From Sulfurimonas lithotrophica (GTDB lineage: Bacteria; Campylobacterota; Campylobacteria; Campylobacterales; Sulfurimonadaceae), in contig NZ_CP043617.1 in assembly GCF_009258225.1 (NCBI RefSeq), forward strand, positions 62,001-126,000: a stretch of 64,000 nucleotides of DNA, read 5' to 3'. This document shows positions 27,293 through 37,099 of the stretch, piece after piece; within the stretch, counting starts at the first letter, position 1, and each line of letters begins with the position of its first letter. The notes beneath the pieces were generated by a model. The model was given only the letters and a program-made list of their open reading frames with translations. It did not search any database and had not been told where the DNA came from. Made by a program: the position numbers and the translations under genes.

Positions 27293-29248
27293 TTATTCTC
27301 TACCTACCGTTTCTTCATAATAAACGACACTAAGGTTTGTTCCGTCTATTTTTGCTATACCTTGGTAAAGATTGTTCCCATCTAAAGTTTCATAAAAAAC
27401 ATGTCCATAATATACATTATCGACTACATACTCATCAAAATTGTATAATTCAGTATAGTTTCTAGCTTCAAGAGGGAAAACAAAATTAAGTTTATTAAAT
27501 GATAGATTGCCATTTTCTGCTACACTCACTTTAAACATCTCATCATTATATGTGCCGTTGTCTTGCAGTTCAGCTTTTAAATATGTCTCATTATTCATAT
27601 TAAAAAACTCTAAACCTGCATGGTTAGAACTTAAAGAGCCAACTTCAGAAATATTTGTTTCACTGATGCTGTATATAGTAAAATCGTCATTATAATATAC
27701 AGTGCCGTTTATATTTTTAAATGAATTAGAGCCTATACTTATATTATTTGTATTTGGAACATCTGTAACGGTATCGCCATTGCTAATAGAAATACCGTAA
27801 GAACCTGCTTGATTACCTGTTTTGTAGATAACTTTATTTTCATCAAATTTTGTAATGCTGTTAAAGCTGTTGTAAGATGTTACTAAGTTGGTTCCATTCT
27901 CAGTTCCGTCACTTACCCAAAGTTCATTTGAATATTGAAAAAATAGTTTATTTCCAAGCATAAGAGCATCCAAAATCCACATTTCGGTTCCCTGTTGTGT
28001 AACTTCTTTAATTATTTGTGTCCCTTCGCTTGTTCCGTCTGTTATCCATAAGGCATTGTTTGTCGGACCGTCTTGAATACTAAAATATACTTTTGTTTTA
28101 TCTTCGATTTGAAAAAATCTATAAGGGTGAGAATTTCCATCAGGATTAATATTTTTAAGTAGTTTCGTACCATCCACAGTACCGTCACTAACCCATAACT
28201 CATAGTCGTTATCTACACCGGTTAAGCTATCAGCTTTAAAAATTACTTTTGAACCGACTTGAGTCATATTGGATATATAGTCCAGAGTAGTAAGCTTAGA
28301 TGTCCCTTCTTGAGTTCCGTCACTTATCCATAAGCTTTTACCAAGTTCTGTTTTAGAACCAACATTGCCGACAGAGCCTAAAAGGAAGATTGTATCTTCG
28401 ACTAATAAAAGTTCATTAGGTGTAAAAACTGTATCATCAGTCGTTTCAAAATTAATCATTGTCGTATTAATACCATCGGTTGATACTAAATACGTGGCTT
28501 CCGTTTGTGCATCTTCAACAAGCATAAAGTGTTGGTTAGCGGTCTTTATTTGATCAGAAGGATCGGAAACCATACAATAATCTTCTAAAAATCTAGTTTG
28601 GGAAGTTTTTGTTAAAAGATAGATTTCATTACAATTGTCAGTATTTCTTACAGATATAAAAGCCGGATTTACTGGAGGTTCAGGTGGTGTGATATCTAAA
28701 GTTGCCAAAGAATCTCGCATATGCTGTTCAGCTTGGTCCTCATCTACTAAAGAGTTTATACCATCTAGCAATCTTGGAACTATACGATCAAACCTTAAGC
28801 TTGTAAAATCTAAACTGTCTCCTAAAGATTCGATATGTACAGGGTTGGGAGTAATACCGTTAGATAGGTCACCGTCATCATCTATCGTTTGGAGAAGTTG
28901 AGCAAGGTTTAGTGCCGCATCGTGATTATTTTCAAATAGGGTATAAGGTGTTATAACATCACCGCTATTTATTTCAACGCTAACACCTAAAGGGATGTTG
29001 CCGAGCTTGAATGAAACACTGTCGTTTATGTCACATGTAAATTTACCGTCTTGATCTGTAATACCGAGTGTACCGGATGGAGAACATTCATAATTTAAAC
29101 CGGATACAGCCGCATCAATGAAATGCCCAGAAACGCTTGTAGAGTTTTCTGTGGGTATGTATGAATTTGAGCTACTTCCACCTCCACAAGCTACAAATAC
29201 AAACGAAGCTAAAGCCAATCCTAATAATCTACATATTTTAATATACAT
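27293..29248 (-). CDS. ELWxxDGT-repeat lipoprotein
   Basis: The start is placed at ATG 29248, giving a 651-residue lipoprotein with signal peptide and lipobox VFVACG followed by GGSSS. After a short Ig-like N-terminal region (about residues 40-190), the body carries beta-propeller-like repeats with the ELWxxDGT motif: LWISDGTQEGT, ELWVSDGTVDGT, LWITDGTSEGT and ELWVSDGTENGT. Such repeats occur in surface proteins of diverse bacteria with no settled function. It is the last gene of a minus-strand string 78 bases downstream of the LapD-like gene, so surface attachment is conceivable but unproven. Confidence 0.75.
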   Translation of the reverse strand: MYIKICRLLGLALASFVFVACGGGSSSNSYIPTENSTSVSGHFIDAAVSGLNYECSPSGTLGITDQDGKFTCDINDSVSFKLGNIPLGVSVEINSGDVITPYTLFENNHDAALNLAQLLQTIDDDGDLSNGITPNPVHIESLGDSLDFTSLRFDRIVPRLLDGINSLVDEDQAEQHMRDSLATLDITPPEPPVNPAFISVRNTDNCNEIYLLTKTSQTRFLEDYCMVSDPSDQIKTANQHFMLVEDAQTEATYLVSTDGINTTMINFETTDDTVFTPNELLLVEDTIFLLGSVGNVGSKTELGKSLWISDGTQEGTSKLTTLDYISNMTQVGSKVIFKADSLTGVDNDYELWVSDGTVDGTKLLKNINPDGNSHPYRFFQIEDKTKVYFSIQDGPTNNALWITDGTSEGTQIIKEVTQQGTEMWILDALMLGNKLFFQYSNELWVSDGTENGTNLVTSYNSFNSITKFDENKVIYKTGNQAGSYGISISNGDTVTDVPNTNNISIGSNSFKNINGTVYYNDDFTIYSISETNISEVGSLSSNHAGLEFFNMNNETYLKAELQDNGTYNDEMFKVSVAENGNLSFNKLNFVFPLEARNYTELYNFDEYVVDNVYYGHVFYETLDGNNLYQGIAKIDGTNLSVVYYEETVGRE

Positions 29249-29326
29249 GCTAAACCCTTTTTTAGTTAAGTACGCTAATTTTAACAAAATTAAATATTAT
29301 TTTTACTTAAAAATCGGTTTGTGTAT

Positions 29327-31240
29327 TTATAGTATCTCCGTAACACGACCCTGTACTATATATATGTCTTTTTTCTTTAACTCTTCCAACGTTTCCATAT
29401 TCATAGCACCGGTAGCAATTAATGAGATTCCTACAGAATCGGTAATAAGTCTTAAAGCCGATAAACTTTGCTCACTTTGGTTTAAATAATAATCTACCTC
29501 ACCTTTTATATAAGCAGGACGCAGGTCTTGTAAATATTTATAGTCGTGGCTTTCACCGATAAATTCAAATACGGCCATTTCAAAACCGTATTTTTCAAAC
29601 AGCTCTTTATACTGTGCAATAGTTTCCGACTCTTGAGATATAAGTTTATCAGGCATTTCAAATATCAGTTTAAAAGGTAGTTTGGATGCATGAGATTCAA
29701 ACAGTTTTAGCATATGAAGATAAGTTTCTTTTGAATCTAAATAGTCATATGGAAGTCTAAGTGAACAAGTTGAATCTTTTAGTCTCATATCAGGCTGTAT
29801 AAATATCATTTCAAGTATTTTATTATAAATATCATGACCGTATCCGGCTTGATTTGCAGGCGCCATAAACTGACCAAAAGAGTAGGTCTGAGAATCAACA
29901 CTCATAGATATACTAAGGGCATTATGGACATCTTTTTTTGTTCTTGTATCAACTGCTTTGTAGGACAAAAATTCAAATCCGTTTCTCTCAATTGCTTTAT
30001 TTATAATTTCACGCCATGCATCCCTACCCATAACCTCTGTAGCACTCTGTGCATGGTCAAGATGAATTTTACTGTCGCTAAATTTGGCTTGTGCCAATGC
30101 ATTATCGGATAAAGATAAGAGTTTAGCTATATTTTGTGTATAGTTGTATTCATATAGACCTATAGAGACAAACGTTACATCGGTTTCAAGACCTTTTTTT
30201 TCTATAGCTTCATTTATAGAGTCTCTTATAGCTTGAGCTAAATCCGTAGCTTCTTCATCATTGCAATCAGGTAGTAAAATAGAAAATTCCGTACCGTTCA
30301 TACGTGCAACTATCGAATTAAAATAATTGCCGGCAAAAGAATTAAATATTTCGGCAATTTCGCAAAAAAGTCCGTCCACATCCCTGTGACCGATTTTTTC
30401 ATTGGCTTCAATTACACCGGAGACTGCTACCATCATAAGTATGCCGCCCTTTGAAGAAGCATCTATTTTTAAATATGAAGGTAACTTGTCAATAAGATAT
30501 TTTCTGTTTTTAAGTTTTGTATCGGGGTCTATATACTCCAATTCTTTTTGGCGTTTTAGCTCCTCATTACCTTTGTCAAACATCACTTTGACTTTTTGAA
30601 CCATGGTATTCATTCCGACCACTACGTCTTTAAACTCTTTTGTATTTGGTATGTTTGTCTGAGTAATAAACTCGTTTCTAGCTACGGCTTCGGCTTGAAG
30701 CTGAACTTGTTTTAGAGGTTTTAAAACGGCATGAATAAGCAGATACAATACGACTAAAGCAATTATAGTAAGAATAGAAAAAGATATTATAAGATTTTTG
30801 AGTATAGAGTATAGTTGTGAATATGCATAAGATATATCGCTTTGAACATTTAAAATCCCTATCGGGCTCCAGCCGGCAGATACATTGGCACTAGCAATTG
30901 GTGCTTTTATATTTACAAGATTTATGAACCAGTCGGGTGCATTGATATTTTGAATATCGGCTTTTCTGCTATATACGGTCTTACCATCTATATCCTCTAA
31001 AGAGATAAACTGATAGTTACCGCTGTCGAAGTTTGCATTTATCATAGTTGACATCATAGTGATGTCGCCGTTTGCACTGCCAAGAGACAAGCTTAAAGAG
31101 CTAGCGGTGTTTTTTGCATCTTCAAACAATCTCTTTTGTACACCGTCGTTTGCACTTTGAAAATTTAGGATTAAAACGGTTGATAAAATGATAATTAAAA
31201 ATATTGAGAGCATTATTGCTATTTGTTTGAAGAGTGTCAT
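29327..31240 (-). CDS. LapD-like degenerate GGDEF-EAL c-di-GMP receptor
   Basis: A 637-residue inner-membrane protein: transmembrane helix (about 7-27), periplasmic LapD/MoxY-type domain (to about 150) with a GW motif, second helix (about 150-171), HAMP, then degenerate GGDEF and EAL domains. The GGDEF motif reads NGTEF (315-319), the EAL motif is replaced (FEFLSYKAV) and the catalytic DDFG loop is missing. It is therefore a predicted receptor, not an enzyme. In the known Lap system LapD binds c-di-GMP inside the cell and sequesters the protease LapG in the periplasm; a LapG-like gene is found at 37099. Good match in architecture; partner pairing is inference. Confidence 0.8.
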   Translation of the reverse strand: MTLFKQIAIMLSIFLIIILSTVLILNFQSANDGVQKRLFEDAKNTASSLSLSLGSANGDITMMSTMINANFDSGNYQFISLEDIDGKTVYSRKADIQNINAPDWFINLVNIKAPIASANVSAGWSPIGILNVQSDISYAYSQLYSILKNLIISFSILTIIALVVLYLLIHAVLKPLKQVQLQAEAVARNEFITQTNIPNTKEFKDVVVGMNTMVQKVKVMFDKGNEELKRQKELEYIDPDTKLKNRKYLIDKLPSYLKIDASSKGGILMMVAVSGVIEANEKIGHRDVDGLFCEIAEIFNSFAGNYFNSIVARMNGTEFSILLPDCNDEEATDLAQAIRDSINEAIEKKGLETDVTFVSIGLYEYNYTQNIAKLLSLSDNALAQAKFSDSKIHLDHAQSATEVMGRDAWREIINKAIERNGFEFLSYKAVDTRTKKDVHNALSISMSVDSQTYSFGQFMAPANQAGYGHDIYNKILEMIFIQPDMRLKDSTCSLRLPYDYLDSKETYLHMLKLFESHASKLPFKLIFEMPDKLISQESETIAQYKELFEKYGFEMAVFEFIGESHDYKYLQDLRPAYIKGEVDYYLNQSEQSLSALRLITDSVGISLIATGAMNMETLEELKKKDIYIVQGRVTEIL

Positions 31241-31315
31241 AAGTCAAAGCCTCTTGGTTTTTTAATGTATTGTGCTCATTTTATCAATATATTGCTTAAT
31301 AGTGTTTGATAATGT

Positions 31316-31852
31316 TTATTTATTAAATACCGCAACACCGTTTATTTCAACATTTTCATCTACACACATAGTAAATCCAAGTAAACAAGGCATCTCTATA
31401 CCGTAATCTTCAACGTTAATTTTTGACTTCGCATCTATACTCAAAATCATATCGTCTTGTGTTATCGTAGCGTTAAAGTCAAGTGCTTTTTTAACCCCGT
31501 GCAGGTCAAGTTCACCTTTTAAAATATATACGCTTGGAGCTTTTGTATCTTCAACGCTTTGTATAGTGTATATACTTTTTGTAAATTTTTCAACTTCTAA
31601 AGTTTCAAGCATATTTTCATCTCTATCGGCATTTTGGCTTTTAAACAGAGCCATCTCCACGGATATAGTACCTTTTAGTGTAGTTATATCATCTCCATCA
31701 ATAGAAAGATTTGTTAGTAGATTGTCGTTTTTAGGATCAATCTTGCTATCACCCAATACACTTGTTAGTCCCATAACAGAACCGCTTTGTAGTTTAAGTT
31801 CACCTGCAAACAGAGATAGAACCAAAATTATAGATAAAACTAAGAACTTCAT
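31316..31852 (-). CDS. YceI-like periplasmic protein
   Basis: A 178-residue exported protein (signal peptide to about residue 16) with the lipocalin-like pattern of the YceI family: alternating strands, ITTLKGTISVEMALFKSQNADRDENML and GELDLHGVKKALDFNATI, where the latter matches the family's typical 'L.lhGvtkpl' segment. YceI proteins bind isoprenoid or other amphiphilic ligands. Two cysteines (MPCLLGFTMC) near the C terminus might form a disulfide. It lies between the LapD-like gene and the end of the oxidase-like operon. Confidence 0.7.
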   Translation of the reverse strand: MKFLVLSIILVLSLFAGELKLQSGSVMGLTSVLGDSKIDPKNDNLLTNLSIDGDDITTLKGTISVEMALFKSQNADRDENMLETLEVEKFTKSIYTIQSVEDTKAPSVYILKGELDLHGVKKALDFNATITQDDMILSIDAKSKINVEDYGIEMPCLLGFTMCVDENVEINGVAVFNK

Positions 31853-31888
31853 GATACTTCCTTTAAATAAGATTTTATTATTATAGCA

Positions 31889-32794
31889 CTAATGCAGTAA
31901 CTTTGATAACGCCAGTGCTAAACCTGTTCCTGATGCCGCCCACCCTACAAACACCATCACAAAAGATAGGTCTTTTAGACTTGTAAGTTTTGTAAGAGAG
32001 GTAAATACTATTACATTATAGTAAGAGATTACAAAAGGGTAAATAATAGCCAAAGCAAAAGGTAGCTCAAGATAAGAGAGCACATAGCTGAGAACAAAAA
32101 GAACAAATATAAAAAAGTGTTGTTGTTTTTGTTTTGCTTTTATGAAATACGCACTTATCAAACCAAGTAGATGAAAAAAGATAATCGTATATGTATAATT
32201 ATCCCAAATATTTATTCCTTCATGTCTTGAGAGGGTTTCAAATAGATTAGAATCTAGAAATATCCATAGTACAAAAGGGATAAAAGTTATAATATTATAA
32301 TCCGTGCGTTCTATCTTTTGTACTTTAAAATCTTTAAGAGTTAGAGCCGAAAGAAAAACTATAGCTGAGAAAAAAATAGCCATATAAATCCTATCCGATG
32401 CTACGGAAGTGAAATTATAAGTTCCTACAGTATATGCAATTGCCAGTGCAAAAAAAAGGGAGCGTTGTTGATGTTGTTTAAATAGATATATCCCAAGCGG
32501 TGCCATCATGCCTATAGCAAGACCTAGTATAAATAATCCTAAGGGACTATAAGAAGGGTATAAAAACGACATGAAAAGTTGAATACTTAATGCCAAAATT
32601 ATTTTATGTATCGGATTATTAAGTTTTCCCCAGTTAAACCCTGCTAAGATTGTACCGCTGACTCCGCCTATAAAAAGCGGAGAGAGAACCAATATATCTG
32701 AGTTAAAATGTTCAGCTATACCGGTTTGTACAATCAGAAGATAAAAACTTAGCTCAAAGCCAAGAAGCAGTGTAAGGGCTAAAGAGTTTATCAT
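31889..32794 (-). CDS. Polytopic membrane protein (MFS-like), unknown
   Basis: A 301-residue protein with nine or ten hydrophobic helices. The first 100 residues (LALTLLLGFELSFYLLIVQ and the GGVSGTILAG turn) resemble the start of a major facilitator, but the usual length of about 400 and the MFS loop signatures are missing. Its start overlaps the stop of the oxidase-like subunit by 4 bases, so it is probably a partner or accessory subunit of that protein. I cannot assign a substrate. Confidence 0.55.
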   Translation of the reverse strand: MINSLALTLLLGFELSFYLLIVQTGIAEHFNSDILVLSPLFIGGVSGTILAGFNWGKLNNPIHKIILALSIQLFMSFLYPSYSPLGLFILGLAIGMMAPLGIYLFKQHQQRSLFFALAIAYTVGTYNFTSVASDRIYMAIFFSAIVFLSALTLKDFKVQKIERTDYNIITFIPFVLWIFLDSNLFETLSRHEGINIWDNYTYTIIFFHLLGLISAYFIKAKQKQQHFFIFVLFVLSYVLSYLELPFALAIIYPFVISYYNVIVFTSLTKLTSLKDLSFVMVFVGWAASGTGLALALSKLLH

Positions 32795-34335
32795 CTATTT
32801 CTTATCCATAAAAGATATATAAGTGCATAGGAGATATCGTAAAATCCAACCAGCAAAGCGAGTGCATCCAAGCTAGAAACATAAAATAGAGAGAAAAACA
32901 TTGTCCCCGTGATTACACGTGCATACGAGGTCATCTCAGCCAAAAAGTGTGAATGTTTTGAGATTCCTATCAGATGCAATAAACCTACAAAACCCATAAA
33001 TCCAAATACCAAGTAATAATGCGGCGAAAAGTTAAATCCTAAAAAGTCAAAAAGCTGCGGTGCAAAAAGTATAAGTATAATCGCACCAAGACCATCGGAT
33101 GCAAAACCGTTGAGGTGATAAAGTTCTAAAAGAGAAGGTTTTTTGATGCAAAGTGCTTTGTATATATAGTATAAAATAACTCCAAGTGCCAAAAGCCCGC
33201 CAAGTAATCTCAGCCACCAAAATATCTCTATATTTGCGTCTAAAAATCCGGCTTGTACAAAACCTGAAATAGTAAGAGGAAAAAAGATTAAAGCTATAAC
33301 GTAACTCCAAGCGTGTATAAGTTTTTTAGGCAGTTTATAAAAATAACTAAGGATGCTAAGAGACATAAAAAATATTCCAAGCCCTATAGCTACGTGAGCG
33401 TGAGCTACTACTAAATCGTTTCTGTGAAACGGCCATCTGATTTCCGGAATAAAAAGGATGTTCCCTTGAATCATTACAAATAAAAATGCCCATATAGATA
33501 TGATGAGGTAGGGGTGTGACTTTAAACTAAGTTTTGCATCTTTATACCAAATGTAAAGAACAGGTGCGTAAAAAAATGTCAGCCACTGAAAAAACCACTC
33601 TTGGCTGTAAGAAAGCTCTCCGATAAAGATGCGATGAGATACAGAAGCTATATATCCTACAAGAGGTATAATCCAAAGTATATTCAGTCTTGGTTTTATC
33701 TCTTCTTTTGCATAAAGTTTTATCATAAGATAAAAAAGCGGAATAAGCGTAAAACTCATCCCTAAAGTGTTATCACCGTGTGGACCTGTTATAGTAGATT
33801 CAACCTGACCTATTACCGGATTCATTAAAATAATCAGTGCAATCGGTGCAGAGAAAAGTACCGTTTTAGATACTTTTACCCAAACAGGCTGGACTTTATA
33901 TTGTTTTATAGTTTTAAAAATCGCAATTATGTAAAAAATACCGCTAGATGCAAGTATAAAGTTAAGTTCATACGCAAAATCATAAAAAGCAAGTCCACGT
34001 TGAGCACCTAAAAGTATAGAGATCCCAGCCATAAATAAAAACAGATGCCATAGAAAGAAGTAGTTTTTTAAATACTTTGCAGCATCGCTCAGATTTAAGT
34101 TATCTTTTGCAAAAAGTGCAAAAGGCAAGAGAGACAGAGCAAGCATTATCGGACCATACAGCATAAGTGTAATATGCAGACTTCTTGTCGTAACAGGGTT
34201 TAGAAGTGTATTTGAAAAAAGTGAAAATCCAAGAAGTTGTGCAGCATATATAGCACCGACTAAAATAGATATAAAAAATATCCAAGTCCAAGTCGGCAGT
34301 GTTTTTTGTATAAGTGTGTTAAAGTTTTCCATCAA
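32791..34335 (-). CDS. Divergent heme-copper oxidase/NO reductase-like catalytic subunit
   Basis: A 514-residue protein with 12 to 14 hydrophobic helices. Heme-ligand-like histidines are at His54 (RSLHITLMLYGP, helix 2) and the HAH pair His312/His314 (NDLVVAHAHVAIG). The active-site helix has GPHGDNT (His186, Asp188) instead of the HPEVY of oxidases, and His234 and His304 are further candidates. The absence of the oxidase Tyr-His motif argues for the NO-reductase side; gNOR enzymes described for epsilonproteobacteria have a two-histidine, one-aspartate metal site, which could fit. No cytochrome c subunit is adjacent. Superfamily is likely; NO reduction is inference. Confidence 0.65.
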   Translation of the reverse strand: MMENFNTLIQKTLPTWTWIFFISILVGAIYAAQLLGFSLFSNTLLNPVTTRSLHITLMLYGPIMLALSLLPFALFAKDNLNLSDAAKYLKNYFFLWHLFLFMAGISILLGAQRGLAFYDFAYELNFILASSGIFYIIAIFKTIKQYKVQPVWVKVSKTVLFSAPIALIILMNPVIGQVESTITGPHGDNTLGMSFTLIPLFYLMIKLYAKEEIKPRLNILWIIPLVGYIASVSHRIFIGELSYSQEWFFQWLTFFYAPVLYIWYKDAKLSLKSHPYLIISIWAFLFVMIQGNILFIPEIRWPFHRNDLVVAHAHVAIGLGIFFMSLSILSYFYKLPKKLIHAWSYVIALIFFPLTISGFVQAGFLDANIEIFWWLRLLGGLLALGVILYYIYKALCIKKPSLLELYHLNGFASDGLGAIILILFAPQLFDFLGFNFSPHYYLVFGFMGFVGLLHLIGISKHSHFLAEMTSYARVITGTMFFSLFYVSSLDALALLVGFYDISYALIYLLWIRNR

Positions 34336-34948
34336 TCATCTTTATGGTTCTTGTTGCATAATTTTTTATAGCCAAGTCGTGAGAGGCTACTACAACGGTG
34401 GTACCTGCATCTGAAGCCGTTTTTAATAGCTCATATACCAGTGTTGAATTTTTAGAATCCAAACTACCTGTCGGCTCATCTGCAAATATAATTTTAGGTT
34501 TGTTTATAAGTGATCGGGCGAGTGCTACGCGTTGGCGTTGACCGCCTGATATCTCATTTGGATATCTTTTTGCCAAATCAAGTATTCCTAACTTTTCTAA
34601 AAGTTCATTTATATCTTTTTTATGCTTCTCTTTTGCAGCCAAAGCTATATTTTCATAAACGTTTAAATAGTTTATTAAAAAGTGAAATTGAAAAACAAAA
34701 CCGACATTTTCCTGTCTGAAATTATCTATATTTTTGATTTCCTTTACATTTACTTTATCTATTAAAAGCTCCCCTTTACTGGGTTTTAAAAGGGTTGAGA
34801 GGATTGATAAAAGTGTAGATTTTCCACTCCCGCTCTCACCTGATAAAAATAAAAATTCTCCCGCAGATATATTTAGAGAAATATTATGCAGCACTTGTTC
34901 ACCCTCGACATAGAAGTGGGATATATTTTTTAACTCTATCATGCACAT
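34319..34948 (-). CDS. MacB/LolD-type ABC transporter ATPase
   Basis: A 209-residue ATPase with Walker A GESGSGKST near residue 39, signature ISGGQRQRVALARSL near residue 134, Walker B IIFADEPTGSLD and the H-loop in VVASHD. Closely resembles MacB and LolD ATPases, which work with FtsX-fold permeases on periplasmic substrates or lipoproteins. The permease gene overlaps by 10 bases upstream and the oxidase-like gene by 17 bases downstream, placing the pair inside the NO-reductase-like operon. The NosF/NosY-type role in metal-enzyme maturation is an alternative thought without direct evidence. Confidence 0.9.
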   Translation of the reverse strand: MCMIELKNISHFYVEGEQVLHNISLNISAGEFLFLSGESGSGKSTLLSILSTLLKPSKGELLIDKVNVKEIKNIDNFRQENVGFVFQFHFLINYLNVYENIALAAKEKHKKDINELLEKLGILDLAKRYPNEISGGQRQRVALARSLINKPKIIFADEPTGSLDSKNSTLVYELLKTASDAGTTVVVASHDLAIKNYATRTIKMIDGKL

Positions 34949-36012
34949 CCTTGGTTTATCAGGATAATCGGGTCTGTTTTTGAGGCTATATAAGCAGGGA
35001 GAATTGAGCCTACTATAGCCATTGAGATTGTAGATACAAATACATAAAATGCAGTCTGCTTATCTATAGAACCGTTAACGTAGCCTTGAAGCATCTCTAT
35101 ATGTGGAATCAACTCTAAAACGGATATGCTCAAAATTAGGGCAAAACTATATGCAGCTATGCTCATAATTACACTCTCAAAAAAAAGATTTTTAATAATA
35201 AAAAATCTGCTTTTTCCAAGTGCACGCATAATTCCAAATTCCTCTTTACGTGAGTTTACAATCATACTCATAACAGATGCGATACCCATAAGACCCATAA
35301 TGTAAGCGAGTGATGAGATAACCAAAGATGAGTTTTCTATAATCTTAAACTGATTATATTCATCAACAAAACTCTGTGTTGTTTTAACATCTATATCTTC
35401 ACTCATTTTTGAAATTTGAGTTTTTAAGCTCTCTGTCTTATTTGGATTTTTTGAAGATACGAGTATAAAAGAGGCCGAACGGTTAAAAAGCTTCCCTGCA
35501 TCTTCTATATTCATAACTACGCCGCCCTCTTCAAACCCTATCTCACTTGAAAATTTACCCGAAATTTTGAAATGTTTATTTGCTATTTTGACGTCTTTGG
35601 TAAAAATCTGTTTGGCAATATTTTGACCTAAAATAACCTCGCCGTGTTTTGGATAATTACCTTCGTCAAGTTTGTAATGTTTTAGATGATTTTTGCTTAC
35701 ACCGTATATACCGGCTATGGGGAGTTTTCCAACCGGAGAAGCCCCTACTATGACGGCGTAACTCGATTTTGCAGCATCCAAAGCATCTATTTTTTTCCGC
35801 AGATTTATATCTACATTGGAAAAAAACGTATCGGCTATACCTTTTTGGGTTATGATGATATCTCCATCGGTCTTTATCATATTTGAGTACATTGCGATAA
35901 CGCCCTGAGAGATTGAAGAGATTAAAAAAATAGCACTTACGGCTATAGTTATCGATAAAAAAATCAAGAGACTTTTAAACTTGTTTTTGCTTAAAGCTCT
36001 TAATGCTATCAA
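34939..36012 (-). CDS. FtsX/MacB-type ABC permease
   Basis: A 357-residue permease with the MacB fold: N-terminal helix (about 12-32), a periplasmic MacB core domain (about 40-225), and three C-terminal helices with the conserved RKEEFGIMRALGKSRFFIIKN loop. The GIMRALG loop contacts the ATPase. Such exporters act mechanically on the periplasmic side and do not carry substrate through the membrane. Operon position (ATGA overlap with the upstream gene, 10-base overlap with the ATPase) ties it to the periplasmic protein, the DUF3313 lipoprotein and the oxidase-like subunit. Confidence 0.88.
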   Translation of the reverse strand: MIALRALSKNKFKSLLIFLSITIAVSAIFLISSISQGVIAMYSNMIKTDGDIIITQKGIADTFFSNVDINLRKKIDALDAAKSSYAVIVGASPVGKLPIAGIYGVSKNHLKHYKLDEGNYPKHGEVILGQNIAKQIFTKDVKIANKHFKISGKFSSEIGFEEGGVVMNIEDAGKLFNRSASFILVSSKNPNKTESLKTQISKMSEDIDVKTTQSFVDEYNQFKIIENSSLVISSLAYIMGLMGIASVMSMIVNSRKEEFGIMRALGKSRFFIIKNLFFESVIMSIAAYSFALILSISVLELIPHIEMLQGYVNGSIDKQTAFYVFVSTISMAIVGSILPAYIASKTDPIILINQGCA

Positions 36013-36476
36013 TCAAATACCTTTTTTAATTCTTCTTGAGTTGATATATATGAGATACTTTTTACTTTTTTATCTTCAAATCTTACAACACTTATTTTTT
36101 CATCTTTTTTTGGAACTGCATTTTGAAATTTTTCATTATAATGTAAATAGATAAGATGCTTGTATTTTCTAAGTTTAGGAAGTGCAAACATATTTGTAAC
36201 CACTGTAGGCATCTTGTTTATATCTGCAATAAATATAGCTTTTTTCTTTTGCAGAAAATATTTGTTTTTTGTTGCAAGATACTCGTTAACAAGTGCTCCC
36301 GTGTCTTTATCAAAGGCGATAAGCAGAGTTTTTGTATTTAGCGGTATTTTCATTTTACGTGACTTTGGCGTTTCATACTCAAAGTTGTTCAGCATCTGGA
36401 TATCCGAGCCTATCTTTAGGTTTTGTGCATATATAGATGCAAAAGTAATTACTAGAAGTAAAAATATCTTTTTCAT
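36009..36476 (-). CDS. Periplasmic protein, possibly thioredoxin-like fold without CxxC
   Basis: A 155-residue exported protein (signal peptide to about residue 17). The order of strands and helices (TKTLLIAFDKDTGALVNEYL, then KKKAIFIADINKMPTVV and a C-terminal ISVVRFEDKKV strand) resembles a thioredoxin-like fold of the YtfJ kind but has no redox cysteines. Function unknown. It shares an ATGA overlap with the permease and a single-base overlap with the DUF3313 lipoprotein gene, so it belongs to the same operon. Confidence 0.55.
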   Translation of the reverse strand: MKKIFLLLVITFASIYAQNLKIGSDIQMLNNFEYETPKSRKMKIPLNTKTLLIAFDKDTGALVNEYLATKNKYFLQKKKAIFIADINKMPTVVTNMFALPKLRKYKHLIYLHYNEKFQNAVPKKDEKISVVRFEDKKVKSISYISTQEELKKVFD

Positions 36477-37099
36477 TATTTATCTCCCGCGTTTAGTTCA
36501 GATGCGACACTCTCTACCCAAGCATCTATAGAGTCTTTTAAATCATCTATACTCAGATAATCACCGTTTAACGATATAGCTACGTTTTTTACCAAATTTA
36601 ATGATTTTACAACTGTTTTGTTATTGTTTAGTAAACGGTACTCACCGACTAGACGGACAGATTCATCAAGGTATGCATTAAGAGATACTACCGTAATACC
36701 CAAAGCCAAGGGCGAGAGTTGATTCCATTCTTTGTCGTCAAAATGAACTTCCGATGCAGACAGTGCACTTTGCATAACTAAGCTGTCTTTTGTTTTTGTA
36801 TCGGTATTTTTAAATTTTAGCGCCTCTTTTAATCTTGCCGTAGCATATTTTGATATCTCGGCATACAGTTTTTTTTGCACGTCTGTTTGTTCGTTTATAT
36901 CTATAGAAGGTATTACCGTAACATCTTCAATATAGATATTTTTTCTTAGCTCCTTTGCATCGCTTACAAGGACATTACTTGTTTTTAAGTCATCATAACT
37001 TTTAAAAAAGCCCGAGTTTTGAGGTGCTTGCATCTTTGAAGCACAACCGCTTAGCATAGTCAATGTTATCAAAGTTGATATTAAGAGAGTTTGTTTCAT
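36476..37099 (-). CDS. DUF3313-like lipoprotein
   Basis: A 207-residue lipoprotein: signal peptide and lipobox MLSGCAS (Cys19), then NSGFFKSYDDLKTSNV, which resembles the 'SGFL.dYs.L' start of DUF3313 proteins, and a C-terminal DAWVESVASELN helix also seen in that family. The role of DUF3313 proteins is unknown; they sit on the outer or inner membrane facing the periplasm. Coupled by one base on both sides to the LapG-like and periplasmic genes. Confidence 0.6.
   Translation of the reverse strand: MKQTLLISTLITLTMLSGCASKMQAPQNSGFFKSYDDLKTSNVLVSDAKELRKNIYIEDVTVIPSIDINEQTDVQKKLYAEISKYATARLKEALKFKNTDTKTKDSLVMQSALSASEVHFDDKEWNQLSPLALGITVVSLNAYLDESVRLVGEYRLLNNNKTVVKSLNLVKNVAISLNGDYLSIDDLKDSIDAWVESVASELNAGDK

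Noticed and set aside
27293-29248. ELWxxDGT lipoprotein as the LapA-type adhesin substrate of the LapG-like protease
   Set aside because: It is a lipoprotein of moderate size, without the N-terminal retention module, giant repeats or RTX/type I secretion signal expected of LapA. It remains only a neighbour.
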